A stretch of 64,000 nt of DNA, taken from assembly GCF_900185715.1 (NCBI RefSeq), contig NZ_FYAS01000014.1:124001-188000 (forward strand), written 5' to 3'. The position numbers were made by a program, and so were the translations under genes. Under the pieces are notes generated by a model, which did not search any database, was not told where the DNA came from, and saw only the letters and a list, made by a program, of their open reading frames with translations. The DNA is from Allobosea sp. CS1GBMeth4. GTDB taxonomy: Bacteria; Pseudomonadota; Alphaproteobacteria; Rhizobiales; Beijerinckiaceae. Shown piece by piece: positions 44,540 to 53,100 of the stretch (position 1 is the first letter of the stretch; each line of letters starts with the position of its first letter).

Positions 44540-45526
44540 TCAGTCCATGGTGATGCCGGCCGACTTGATCACCTTGCGCCATTTCTCGGTTTCGGAGGTG
44601 ATGAGCGCGCCGAATTCCGCCGCGGATATCGCGTGCGGGGTGAGGCCGGTCGGAGCGAGCTTGGCGACGAGCTCGGGGTTGGCGAGGCCGGCGTTCAGCT
44701 CCTTGCTCAGCGCCTCGATCACCGGTTGCGGCGTGCCTTTCGGAGCGGAAAGCCCGTAGAAGTTCGTCGCTTCATAGCCGGGCAGGATCTCGCCGATGGC
44801 GGGCAGATCAGGAAGGATCGTAAGCCGCCTGGCGCTGGTGACCGCGATGCCGCGCAACGTGCCTGCGCGGATATACTCGGCCGAGGAGGCCGAGGAGGCG
44901 AAGGAGGCCTGCACATGGCCGCCGATGAGATCGTTGATGACCGGGCCGCCGCCTTTGTACTGCAGGAATGGCAGGTCGATTCCTGTCATCGTCTGGAACA
45001 AAGCTGCCGACAGGTGCTGCGGACTGCCGATCCCTGGCAGCCCGACGCTCAGCTTGCTGGCATTGACCTTCGCGTAGGCGATGAACTCGGACAGCGTCTT
45101 CACCGGCACCGACGGATGGATGACGAGAACGTTGGGCAAGGTGCCAATTAGGCCGATCGGCTCCGAGTCGCGGATGAAGTCGAATTTCAGCTTCGGATAG
45201 AGCGTCGCGTTGACCGCGTTCGCCGTGCTGGCCAGCAGCAACGTGTGGCCATCGGGATCGGAGCGGAGTGCGGCTTCGGTGCCGATATTGGAGCCGCTTC
45301 CGGCGCGGTTCTCGACGAAGAACGAGCCGTTCAGTCGCTCGCCCAGCCATTGTCCGATGAAGCGGGCGATGATGTCGGTCGCGCCGCCGGCCGCATAGGG
45401 CGAGATCAGTTTGACTGGGCGTGATGGATAGGCCTGCGCGAGCGCCGCGACGGGCCGAAGCGCCGCTGCCGGCATGAGGCCGGCGGCAGCAAGTTGCAAA
45501 AGTCTCCTTCGCGAGATCGTGCTCAT
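44540..45526 (-). CDS. TTT-type solute receptor (Bug/TctC family) of the tctBA operon
   Basis: 328 residues. The N-terminus MSTISRRRLLQLAAAGLMP looks like a twin-arginine signal, unusual among Bug proteins. The mature part starts YPSRPVKLISPYAAGGATD, with FFVENRAGSGSNIGTEAAL for carboxylate binding. GGAGG lies 5 bases before the ATG at 45526. It is the third gene of tctB-tctA-bug and should supply that transporter with its organic acid substrate. Confidence 0.88.
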   Translation of the reverse strand: MSTISRRRLLQLAAAGLMPAAALRPVAALAQAYPSRPVKLISPYAAGGATDIIARFIGQWLGERLNGSFFVENRAGSGSNIGTEAALRSDPDGHTLLLASTANAVNATLYPKLKFDFIRDSEPIGLIGTLPNVLVIHPSVPVKTLSEFIAYAKVNASKLSVGLPGIGSPQHLSAALFQTMTGIDLPFLQYKGGGPVINDLIGGHVQASFASSASSAEYIRAGTLRGIAVTSARRLTILPDLPAIGEILPGYEATNFYGLSAPKGTPQPVIEALSKELNAGLANPELVAKLAPTGLTPHAISAAEFGALITSETEKWRKVIKSAGITMD

Positions 45527-45602
45527 CGTTTCCTCCATGGTTTTTTGAGTTCTCATGCGGCTCCCGAAGAAGCCGCGGCTGCCGCCGCGCTGGCGGCGGT
45601 CG

Positions 45603-47105
45603 TCAGTCGTCCTGGAAGGCCTGTTCGCGCGTTCTGGAGAAGGACGGCAGCAGCACGAGCGTCAGCAGCACGGCGGCGAGGGCGAGCATCGCGGCGCTGA
45701 TCGGGCGGCTGACCAGCACCGTCGGGTCACCCTTCGACAGCAGAAGGGCGCGCCGCAGGAACTCTTCCATCATCGGGCCGAGGATGAAGCCGAGCAGCAG
45801 GGGCGCCGGCTCGCAATCCAGCTTCTTGAAGACGTAGCCGACCACCCCGAACAGGGCCATCAGGTAGAGGTCGAAATGCGCATTGTTGAGGCTGTAGACG
45901 CCGATCGCGCAGAACACGACGATCATCGGGTAGAGATAGCGATAGGGGATGGTGATCATCCGCACCCAGATGCCGATCAGCGGCAGGTTGAGGACGAGCA
46001 GCATCAGATTGCCGAGCCACATCGAGGCGATCACGCCCCAGAACAGGGCCGGCTGCTCGGTCATCACCGATGGCCCGGGTTGGATGCCTTGGATGATCAT
46101 CGCGCCGATCATCAGCGCCATGACCGGGTTGGAGGGGATGCCGAGCGTCAGCATCGGAATAAACGACATCTGGGCGCCGGCATTATTGGCGGCTTCCGGT
46201 GCGGCCACGCCCTCGATCGCGCCCTTGCCGAATTCGTGGCGGTTCCGGGAGACCTTCTTTTCCAGCGCATAGGCACCGAAGGAGGCAAGGGCGGCGCCGC
46301 CACCGGGCAGGATACCGAGAATAGAGCCGAGCGCCGTGCCCCGCAGCGTCGGCGCGACCATGCGGCGGAAATCCTCGCGCGTCGGGAAGAGCCCCGTGAC
46401 CTTCTTGATCGTGACGTCGCGTGTCGCCTCGTTCTCGAGATTGGCGACGATCTCGCCAATGCCGAACATGCCCATCGCCACGATGACGAAGCCGATGCCA
46501 TCCGAAAGTTCGGGCAGGCCGAAGGTGTAGCGCTGCGTGCTCGAATTCACGTCGGTCCCGATGAGCCCGAGCAGCAAGCCGAGCACGATCATGCCGAGCG
46601 CATGCAGGATCGAGCCATGCGCGAGCACGATCGACGCGATCAGGCCGAGCACCATCAGCGAGAAATACTCGGCCGGGCCGAATTGCAGCGCGATCTCGGC
46701 GAGCGGCGGCGCAAACAGGGCGATCAGCAGCGTGCAGACCGTGCCGGCGAAGAAGGAGGACAGCGCCGCAGTCGCCAGGGCCCGACCCGCCTTGCCCTGG
46801 CGAGCCATCTGATAGCCGTCGAGCGCGGTCACGACGGAAGAGGTCTCACCCGGCAGGTTGACCAGGATCGCCGTGGTCGAGCCGCCATACTGCGCGCCGT
46901 AGAAAATGCCGGCGAGCATGATCAGCGCCGTGACCGGCGGCATGACGAAGGTGGCCGGCAGCAGCATCGCGATGGTGGCGGCGGGGCCGAGCCCGGGCAG
47001 CACGCCGATGGCGGTGCCGAGGAACACGCCGACCAGTGCGTAGAGCAGGTTGACGGGCGTGATCGCGGTTTCGAGGCCGAGCCCCAGATTGGCGAAGAGT
47101 TCCAT
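45603..47105 (-). CDS. tctA: Tripartite tricarboxylate transporter large membrane subunit, TctA
   Basis: 500 residues with about 12 hydrophobic segments. The two TctA repeats show GTAIGVLPGLGPAATIAMLL and LGSILGILPGGGAALASFG, the paired substrate-gate loops. YGAQYGGSTTAILVNLPGE is also typical. It is the transport channel for di/tricarboxylates or aromatic acids captured by Bug receptors. The start at 47105 follows tctB by 13 bases. It is the only TctA in the window, shared perhaps by three Bug receptors. Confidence 0.93.
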   Translation of the reverse strand: MELFANLGLGLETAITPVNLLYALVGVFLGTAIGVLPGLGPAATIAMLLPATFVMPPVTALIMLAGIFYGAQYGGSTTAILVNLPGETSSVVTALDGYQMARQGKAGRALATAALSSFFAGTVCTLLIALFAPPLAEIALQFGPAEYFSLMVLGLIASIVLAHGSILHALGMIVLGLLLGLIGTDVNSSTQRYTFGLPELSDGIGFVIVAMGMFGIGEIVANLENEATRDVTIKKVTGLFPTREDFRRMVAPTLRGTALGSILGILPGGGAALASFGAYALEKKVSRNRHEFGKGAIEGVAAPEAANNAGAQMSFIPMLTLGIPSNPVMALMIGAMIIQGIQPGPSVMTEQPALFWGVIASMWLGNLMLLVLNLPLIGIWVRMITIPYRYLYPMIVVFCAIGVYSLNNAHFDLYLMALFGVVGYVFKKLDCEPAPLLLGFILGPMMEEFLRRALLLSKGDPTVLVSRPISAAMLALAAVLLTLVLLPSFSRTREQAFQDD

Positions 47106-47118
47106 GTCCGTCTCGCCC

Positions 47119-47601
47119 TCAGCGCTGCCAGGAGGGTGGGACGAGCCCATCGAACCACGAGCCGAGGATCGGCATCGGGACGCCGAGCCCCTTCACGAAC
47201 ACGAGGATGCAGAAGACCGTCAGCGCGATGAGCGCCAGCGCCGAGCGCAGATCGTAGACCGTCTGACGCGAAGCGGTTGCCGAGATGACGACCAGCGCCG
47301 GCAAGGCGAATATCAGCCCCGCTGTGGGGACGAGCGCAGCGAAGGCGATGACCGCGAGCGTGATCGCGACGAGCGGCCTGAAGCCGATCCCCCCGACCCG
47401 CTCGCCATCGGTCCAGAAGGAACGCAGCAGCGAAAGGGCGCCGAAGGCGAACAGGATCCATCCCAGCACCAGCGGGAAATAGCCAGGCCCCATGCGCGAT
47501 GCTGTGCCCAGCCGGTAGTCGCGCCCGAGCCAGAGAAAGCCTGCCGCGATTGCGAGATATAAAAATCCCGCCCAGAAATCCTTCTCGGCCCGGATCCTCA
47601 T
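47119..47601 (-). CDS. tctB: Tripartite tricarboxylate transporter small membrane subunit, TctB
   Basis: 160 residues, four hydrophobic segments; GTASRMGPGYFPLVLGWIL is the TctB hallmark. It pairs with TctA. It is the first gene of the operon, divergent from the IclR gene; the palindrome at 47720-47736 lies about 119 bases before its start and very close to the iclR start. Confidence 0.9.
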   Translation of the reverse strand: MRIRAEKDFWAGFLYLAIAAGFLWLGRDYRLGTASRMGPGYFPLVLGWILFAFGALSLLRSFWTDGERVGGIGFRPLVAITLAVIAFAALVPTAGLIFALPALVVISATASRQTVYDLRSALALIALTVFCILVFVKGLGVPMPILGSWFDGLVPPSWQR

Positions 47602-47719
47602 GCGGGTGACCTCCCGAATTCTCTTGCTCTCGCGCTGGTCAGGCTCGGGTTTCCCGATCCCTGTCCGATCCGCATTTCCGGTCAGGATATGGACAGGTGG
47701 GGCAGCATGCGCCTATTCA

Positions 47720-47736
47720 ATTCCACTGAATGGAAT
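47720..47736. promoter_or_regulatory. IclR-type operator copy 2, between tctB and the IclR gene
   Basis: ATTCCAC-TGA-ATGGAAT, a near-perfect copy of the 37943 and 48541 sites (one arm mismatch). It overlaps an upstream ATG of the IclR frame, so it probably serves autoregulation and tctB control. Confidence 0.8.
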
Positions 47737-47747
47737 TGGTGGAGGCG

Positions 47748-48527
47748 ATGGCGCGCCAGGGATTCAGCGACCAGAACCGCTCTCTTGAGCGTGGCATCGC
47801 CATTCTCAGAGCGTTCCGCCCCGGCGTGAGCGAGCTCGGCAATGCCGAGATCGCGGAACGGACCGGCCTCGCCAAGGCGACCGTGAGCCGGCTGACGCAG
47901 ACACTGCTCGGCGTCGGCATGCTGGAACGCCATCCGTCGCGACGCTCCTATCGCCTGGCGCCGGCCGTCCTCAGCTTCGCGCATGCGATGCGGCTTGGCT
48001 CGCCGATCCTGCCGGCGATCGCCCCATTGATGCGGCAGGAAGCGACGCGCCGGCGCGTCAATGTCGGGCTGGCCGCGGCCGACGGCGACATGATGGTCTA
48101 CCTCGAATCCTTCCGCTACAGCCCGCGCAGCAGCTTCCGCACTGTCGTCTCGGGACAGCGCGTGCCGATCGAGCTGACCTCGCTCGGCCGAGCCTATTTG
48201 TGGGCTTTGCCCGAGCGGGAACAGCGCCGCGAACTGGGCGTGATCGCCGAACGCCGGAGCCGTGCCTGGCCGCAGCTCGAGGCGGACATCCAGGCATCTT
48301 TCGCAGAGCTGGAAGCCGATGGATTTTGTATCGTCCGCTGGCAGCCTGGCGTTGCTGCGGTCGCTGCTCCGGTCCTGCTGCCGGGCTTGGCGCCGCATGC
48401 TCTCAACATGAGCGTGGCGAGCTCGGAGCCGCTGCCACGGTTACAGCGCACGCTCGGTCCCTGGCTCCTTGACCTGAATAGGCGGTGTGTGGCGGAACTC
48501 GAGGCGAGCCTGCTCCCGGAGAATTGA
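47748..48527 (+). CDS. IclR family transcriptional regulator
   Basis: About 259 residues. The N-terminal winged HTH is NRSLERGIAILRAFRPG with AERTGLAKATVSRLTQTL. The GAF-like effector domain contains RVNVGLAAADGDMMVYLESF and ELTSLGRAYLWALPERE. IclR proteins bind short palindromes and respond to catabolic intermediates such as protocatechuate or adipate-like acids. I start at the ATG at 47748 (after GTGGAGG); a start at 47730 would lie inside the operator. It is divergent from tctB and followed by the bug-hydratase-synthetase operon, both with its proposed operator. Confidence 0.88.
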   Translation: MARQGFSDQNRSLERGIAILRAFRPGVSELGNAEIAERTGLAKATVSRLTQTLLGVGMLERHPSRRSYRLAPAVLSFAHAMRLGSPILPAIAPLMRQEATRRRVNVGLAAADGDMMVYLESFRYSPRSSFRTVVSGQRVPIELTSLGRAYLWALPEREQRRELGVIAERRSRAWPQLEADIQASFAELEADGFCIVRWQPGVAAVAAPVLLPGLAPHALNMSVASSEPLPRLQRTLGPWLLDLNRRCVAELEASLLPEN

Positions 48528-48540
48528 CCAGATCCAATAA

Positions 48541-48557
48541 ATTCCACTGCGTGGAAT
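48541..48557. promoter_or_regulatory. IclR-type operator copy 3, upstream of the third Bug operon
   Basis: ATTCCAC-TGC-GTGGAAT, perfect 7-base arms, 103 bases before the Bug start at 48660 and 14 bases after the IclR stop. Confidence 0.8.
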
Positions 48558-48659
48558 AGAGTAGGCCCGTCCGCCATTGAAGGCGAATAGGGTCGCTTCC
48601 GCCAGAGGCGCAGTCGAACTGCGCCCGCTCCCGAACAGTCGGGGAATGGAGGAAGCGCA

Positions 48660-49640
48660 ATGTCCCGCAGATTCAGCTCATCCATCTTGTCTTGCTGCGC
48701 CGTCGCACTGCTCGCGGCGATCGCCGCCGCTTCGCCGGCGCGCGCCGAATATCCCGAGAAGCCGGTTCGACTGATCGTACCGTTCGCGCCGGGCGGCGGA
48801 ACGGACACGGTCGCGCGCAGTCTCGGCGCGCTGATGGCCAAGGAGCTCGGCCAGCCCGTGATCATCGAGAACAAGCCTGGCGCCAGCACCATCATCGGTT
48901 CGGAAGTCGTCGCCCACAGCCAGCCGGATGGCTACACGCTGCTGGTCGCGACGCTGGCGCATGCGGTCAATCCCAGCATGCAGCCGAAGATGCCTTACGA
49001 CACCGACAAGGCCTTCGCCGCGGTGACGCTGATCGGCAGCTCCCACAACGTGCTGGTCGTCAAGCCCGACAGCCCGTTCAAGACGGTCAAGGACGTGCTC
49101 GACGCGGCCAAGGCCAAGCCGGCCCATTACAGCTTCGCCTCGCAAGGCGGCGGCACCTCGGCCCACCTCGCCGGCGAGATGCTGAAGAACCTCGCCAAGA
49201 TCGACTTAGTCCATGTGCCCTATCGCGGCGCCGGCCCGGCGCTGACCGATCTGCTCGGCGGGCAGGTTGACATGATGTTTGCCACGAACGCTGCCGTCGC
49301 CGGTTTCATCGCCAACAAGCGTCTGCGGCCGATCGCGGTGAGCGCCCCGACGGGGCAATCGAAGATGCCGGGCGTGCCGACGATCGAGGAGAGCGTACCC
49401 GGTTATGTCGTCGACAGCTGGTATGCGCTCTATGCGCCCGCCGCGACGCCGCGGCCGGTGATCGACAAGATCATAGCGGCGGCGCGCGTCGCCGCGAAGG
49501 ACGCCGGCTTCATCAAGCGCGCGACCGACGAGGGCATCACCTTGCGGATGAGTTCGCCCGAGGAGCTCGACACCTATGTGCGCGCCGACATGGCGCGCTG
49601 GAAGAAGATCGTCGTCGAAAACAAGATCGTCGCTGACTGA
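48660..49640 (+). CDS. TTT-type solute receptor (Bug/TctC family) of the hydratase-synthetase operon
   Basis: 326 residues with a Sec signal peptide (SILSCCAVALLAAIAAASPA, cleavage about 29). The mature part reads YPEKPVRLIVPFAPGGGTDT, then VIIENKPGASTIIGSEVVA, the carboxylate-binding loop region. It opens an operon with an enoyl-CoA hydratase and an acyl-CoA synthetase, a layout that links uptake of an acid to its activation. GGAGG precedes the ATG. No TctAB is encoded in this unit. Confidence 0.9.
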   Translation: MSRRFSSSILSCCAVALLAAIAAASPARAEYPEKPVRLIVPFAPGGGTDTVARSLGALMAKELGQPVIIENKPGASTIIGSEVVAHSQPDGYTLLVATLAHAVNPSMQPKMPYDTDKAFAAVTLIGSSHNVLVVKPDSPFKTVKDVLDAAKAKPAHYSFASQGGGTSAHLAGEMLKNLAKIDLVHVPYRGAGPALTDLLGGQVDMMFATNAAVAGFIANKRLRPIAVSAPTGQSKMPGVPTIEESVPGYVVDSWYALYAPAATPRPVIDKIIAAARVAAKDAGFIKRATDEGITLRMSSPEELDTYVRADMARWKKIVVENKIVAD

Positions 49641-49652
49641 AAGCACCACTCC

Positions 49653-50438
49653 ATGACAACCGACCTCATCCTGAAGAGCGTCGCCGATGGCGTCGCCACC
49701 CTGACGCTCAACCGGCCGGACAAGCGCAATGCCATGAGCGACGACATGCGGAGCGCCTTCATCGATCATCTCGAAGAGATCGCTGCGGATCGCTCGGTCA
49801 AGGCGCTCGTGCTGACCGGCGCCGGCAAGGGCTTCTGCGCCGGCGGCGACATCGCCGGGATGAAGCGGCGCATGGAGGCGCCGGCCGGCGAGGTCGCCTT
49901 CAATGGCTGGAGCCGCCAGCAGCGCGTGCACCATGCGGTCGGCCTCCTCGTGAACATGCCGAAGCCGACCATCGCTGCGGTCAACGGCGCGGCCGCAGGC
50001 CTCGGCGCCGACACCGCGCTGGCCTGCGATTTCGTGATCGCCAGTCCCGCTGCCAATTTCGCCTGGTCCTATATCCTGCGCGGTCTCATCCCGGACGGCG
50101 GCGGCATGTATTTCCTGCCGCGACGCGTCGGCCTGGCGCGGGCCAAGGAGCTGATCTTCACGGGACGGCGCGTGAATGCCGACGAGGCGCTGGCGCTCGG
50201 CATCGCCGATCGCGTCAGCGGTTCCGAAACGCTGCTCGACGAGGCGCAGGCCTGGGCGCGGGAGCTCTCGCAAGGCTCCGGCACGGCGCTGGCGCTCGGC
50301 AAGACGATCCTGAACCGCTCGCTGGAGAGCAGCGCCGAGGAGATCTTCCAGAGCGGCAGCCAGGCCCAGGGCATTTGCTACACGAGCAGAGAGCATCGCG
50401 AGTCCGTTCTCGCCTTCCTCGCCAAGATGGGAGCCTGA
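49653..50438 (+). CDS. Enoyl-CoA hydratase/isomerase (crotonase family)
   Basis: 261 residues, one crotonase domain: LTLNRPDKRNAMSDDM, oxyanion loop GAGKGFCAGGDIAGM and AAVNGAAAGLGADTALACD. At the second catalytic position the block LRGLIPDGGGMYFLPRRVG carries Asp (PDGGG) where hydratases usually have Glu, typical of some isomerase or degradative members. The reaction (hydration, isomerisation or ring cleavage) is not certain. It lies 12 bases after the Bug gene and three before the synthetase. Confidence 0.88.
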   Translation: MTTDLILKSVADGVATLTLNRPDKRNAMSDDMRSAFIDHLEEIAADRSVKALVLTGAGKGFCAGGDIAGMKRRMEAPAGEVAFNGWSRQQRVHHAVGLLVNMPKPTIAAVNGAAAGLGADTALACDFVIASPAANFAWSYILRGLIPDGGGMYFLPRRVGLARAKELIFTGRRVNADEALALGIADRVSGSETLLDEAQAWARELSQGSGTALALGKTILNRSLESSAEEIFQSGSQAQGICYTSREHRESVLAFLAKMGA

Positions 50439-50441
50439 GCG

Positions 50442-52544
50442 ATGAGCGCGATCGAGACCCTGTTCCGCCCGCGCAGCGTCGCCGTCGTCGGCGCCTCGAC
50501 GGATGCCACAAAGACCTCCGGCCTGCCGATCCGCTTCCTGCGCCAGCAGGCCTTCGGCGGCGAAATCTATCCGGTCAATCCGCGTGTCGGCGAGATCGAC
50601 GGGTTGCGCTGCTATGGCAGCGTCGACGCGCTGCCCTCGGAACCCGACGTCGCGATGGTCCTGCTCGGCGCGGCGCGAACCGTCGAGGCGGTCCGCGATC
50701 TCGCCGCCAAGGGCACGCGATACGCCATCGTGCTGGCGAGCGGGTTCGGCGAGTCGGGCGCGGATGGCAGGAGCCGGCAGGCGGAGCTGCTCGAAGCAGC
50801 CGGGCCCATGCGCATTCTCGGCCCGAACACGATCGGCCTCGTCAATGTCAGCGACGGCGTTCCGCTCTCGGCGAGCGGCGCCCTCGCCGCCGGTCAGTTC
50901 CAGAAGGGCCCCGTCGGGGTGGTCTCGCAGAGCGGCGGCATCCTCGGGGCGCTCCTGTCGCGCGCTGCGGCCCGCGGCATCGGCCTGTCCAAGCTCGTGG
51001 CCACCAGCAACGAGGCCGATCTGGAGATCGCCGACTTCATCGACTATCTCGCCGACGACGCCCGGACCTCGGTGATCGCGCTCTACATCGAGACGATCCG
51101 CAACCCCGAGACCTTCCGCCGTGCCGCCGCCAAGGCGCGCGCGGCCGGTAAGCCGATCGTCGCGCTCAAGATCGGCCGCTCGGACGCCGGAGCGCGCGCC
51201 GCCGCCTCCCATACCGGGGCAATGGCGGGCTCGGACCGGACCTATGACGCCTTCTTCCGTGACCTCGGCGTCATCCGCGCTCAGAGCTTCGGCGATCTCG
51301 TCGACGTGCCGGCCGCGCTGGCGACGCAGCCCGTGCTCAAGGGGCGGCGCGTTGCGGTACTCACCTCGACGGGCGGCGCGGGCACGCTGGTCGCCGACAG
51401 CCTCGGGCTAACCGGCTTCGATGCGCCGGTTCCCGACGAAGCGACGGTCGCTAGGCTCAAGCAGGCGATGCCGGAGGGCCATGGTGCGCTCGACGGCAAT
51501 CCGGTCGACATCACGCTCGCGGGTCTGCAACCCGACGTGCTGAAGGGCTGCATCGGCGCGCTGCTGGAAAGTCCATCCTATGACGCGCTGGCCGTGATCG
51601 TCGGTTCTTCCAGCGTCGCCCAGCCCGAGCTGATCGGTGATGCGATCCGCGCCGCTTCGCCGAGCGGCAGCAAGCCGGTCCTCGCCTATGTCAGCCCGCA
51701 CGCGCCGGAGGCGGCGGCGCGGCTGACCCGGCAGGGCGTCCCGGCGTTCAATACGCCGGAAGCCGTCGCGGCCGCGCTCTCGGCGCTCTGGGCTGCCGGG
51801 CAGCCCCCGGCGAAGGCCGAAGCGGCCACTGGGCGGCAGGTGGCGGAGGTTCCTGCCGACTGGCGCGGATCGCTCGACGAGAAGCGGGCCAAGGAGCTTT
51901 TCGCCCGCTTCGGCTTGCGCTGCGTGCGCGAGGTCGAGGTCAGTAACGCGGGCGAAGCAAGCGCCGCCGCCCGCAATTTCGGAGGCTCGGTCGTGCTCAA
52001 GATCCTGTCCTCGACGATCACGCACAAGAGCGATGTCGGAGGTGTTGCGGTGTCGCTCGATGCCGAGACCATCGGTCCTCGCCTGGAGCGGATGAGGCAG
52101 GAGGTCGAACGACGCGCCGGTGTCGCGCCCGAGGGCTATATCGTCCAGGAGATGGTGCCTCCCGGTGGGCTCGAGCTGATCCTGGGCTGCCATCGCGATG
52201 CGCTCGGTAGCGTCCTGCTCCTCGGCCTCGGCGGCGTGACGGCGGAGCTGATGAAGGACACGACGATCCGGTTGCTCGCGCCCGGCACCGTGCTGAGCCG
52301 GGAAGAGGCGCTCGCCATGGCGCAGGAGCTCAAGGGCTGGCCGCTGCTCGACGGCTATCGTGGCCGGCCGAAACTGGACGTCGATGCCCTGGTCTCGGCC
52401 ATTGTCGACTTCTCCGCCATGGTCGCCCAGCTCGGCGAGCGGCTGTCGGAAGCCGAGATCAATCCGCTCTTTGTGTTGCCGCAAGGGAGCGGCGCCGTAG
52501 CGGCGGACGGTGTCGCCGTCCTCTCCGGCCGAGACTTTGCATGA
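50442..52544 (+). CDS. Acetate-CoA ligase (ADP-forming) family acyl-CoA synthetase, fused alpha-beta
   Basis: 700 residues. The CoA-binding domain begins SVAVVGASTDATKTSGLPIR, and the ligase domain contains VGVVSQSGGILGALLSRAA with the phospho-accepting His in SHTGAMAG (His257). An ATP-grasp domain fills the last about 220 residues (KILSSTITHKSDVGGVAV; EMVPPGGLELILG). This NDP-forming type activates carboxylic acids using ATP to ADP plus phosphate. It is the second possible activator in the regulon beside the CoA-transferase. Its stop overlaps the start of a truncated thioesterase gene (ATGA). Confidence 0.9.
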   Translation: MSAIETLFRPRSVAVVGASTDATKTSGLPIRFLRQQAFGGEIYPVNPRVGEIDGLRCYGSVDALPSEPDVAMVLLGAARTVEAVRDLAAKGTRYAIVLASGFGESGADGRSRQAELLEAAGPMRILGPNTIGLVNVSDGVPLSASGALAAGQFQKGPVGVVSQSGGILGALLSRAAARGIGLSKLVATSNEADLEIADFIDYLADDARTSVIALYIETIRNPETFRRAAAKARAAGKPIVALKIGRSDAGARAAASHTGAMAGSDRTYDAFFRDLGVIRAQSFGDLVDVPAALATQPVLKGRRVAVLTSTGGAGTLVADSLGLTGFDAPVPDEATVARLKQAMPEGHGALDGNPVDITLAGLQPDVLKGCIGALLESPSYDALAVIVGSSSVAQPELIGDAIRAASPSGSKPVLAYVSPHAPEAAARLTRQGVPAFNTPEAVAAALSALWAAGQPPAKAEAATGRQVAEVPADWRGSLDEKRAKELFARFGLRCVREVEVSNAGEASAAARNFGGSVVLKILSSTITHKSDVGGVAVSLDAETIGPRLERMRQEVERRAGVAPEGYIVQEMVPPGGLELILGCHRDALGSVLLLGLGGVTAELMKDTTIRLLAPGTVLSREEALAMAQELKGWPLLDGYRGRPKLDVDALVSAIVDFSAMVAQLGERLSEAEINPLFVLPQGSGAVAADGVAVLSGRDFA

Positions 52545-52711
52545 CAGGACCGAATGAGACCCTTGCAGCGGCGGGCTGGTCGCGGATCGAGGATGAGGGC
52601 TTCATCGGCCTGATCGGTCCGTTCTGGCAGCGAGATCAGGGAGGCGACCTCGAGCTCGCGCTCGCCACCGCCGAGAAGCATCGCAATCGATCCGGGATCG
52701 TGCAGGGGGGG
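52541..52711 (+). pseudogene. 5' fragment of a PaaI-type thioesterase gene
   Basis: The first 57 codons encode the start of a PaaI hotdog thioesterase: EDEGFIGLIGPFWQRDQGG, and RNRSGIVQGG at the HGG-like position. Then the match ends and the frame runs into unrelated DNA until 53083. The ATG overlaps the stop of the synthetase gene, as for an intact operon member. The gene was evidently cut by the insertion or deletion that left integrase and efflux-pump fragments next to it. Confidence 0.7.
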
Positions 52712-52759
52712 CGACCTGGGCGGTTGGGCGCCTGCTCCACCTCGTGCAGGTGCACCTGC

Positions 52760-52977
52760 ACGACGCGCATGGCCGCGCGACAGCCTCTTGCGCTTGGGCA
52801 GCCGATTGCTGAGATGGCCGTGCCAGCGCGCCGGGTTCTCCCAGGGCGATGCGATCAGCCCGCGCGCTTTTGCAGCATCGAGGACACGCTCGATCCGGCC
52901 GCGGATCCGCGAAGCGGTTTCCGGCTTGCTATGCCAAATCGGGACAGGGCCTTCAGAACCAGATCTGTCGTGATTTT
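52760..52977 (-). pseudogene. Broken tyrosine integrase fragment (P4/phage type)
   Basis: Minus strand. KITTDLVLKAL (52945-52977) continues in another frame as PIWHSKPETASRIRGRIERV and then VLDAAKARGLIASPWENPARWHGHL, down to about 52760. This is the core-binding domain pattern of phage-type tyrosine integrases (VxxxL-PIWxxKPETASRxRGRIE). The catalytic domain with R-H-R-Y is missing, and at least one frameshift separates the pieces. A remnant of a mobile element, not functional. Confidence 0.75.
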
Positions 52978-53100
52978 GCGGATATCTTCGCGGACCTGCG
53001 TGACGGTGACGCCGGTGAGCAGGAACTGCAGTTGCTGTCCAACCTCGGCAGGCGAGAGACCGATCAGATTGAGGCGGTCCTGACCCACGAGAACGGGCTT
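52978..53100 (-). pseudogene. Fragment of an RND efflux pump gene fused to the integrase remnant
   Basis: About 41 codons on the minus strand read QDRLNLIGLSPAEVGQQLQF and LLTGVTVTQVREDIR, a segment of the RND pump porter domain (AcrB/MexF-like). It joins the integrase piece in the same frame at 52978. No other part of a pump is near. The junction is evidence of an illegitimate rearrangement. Confidence 0.6.
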
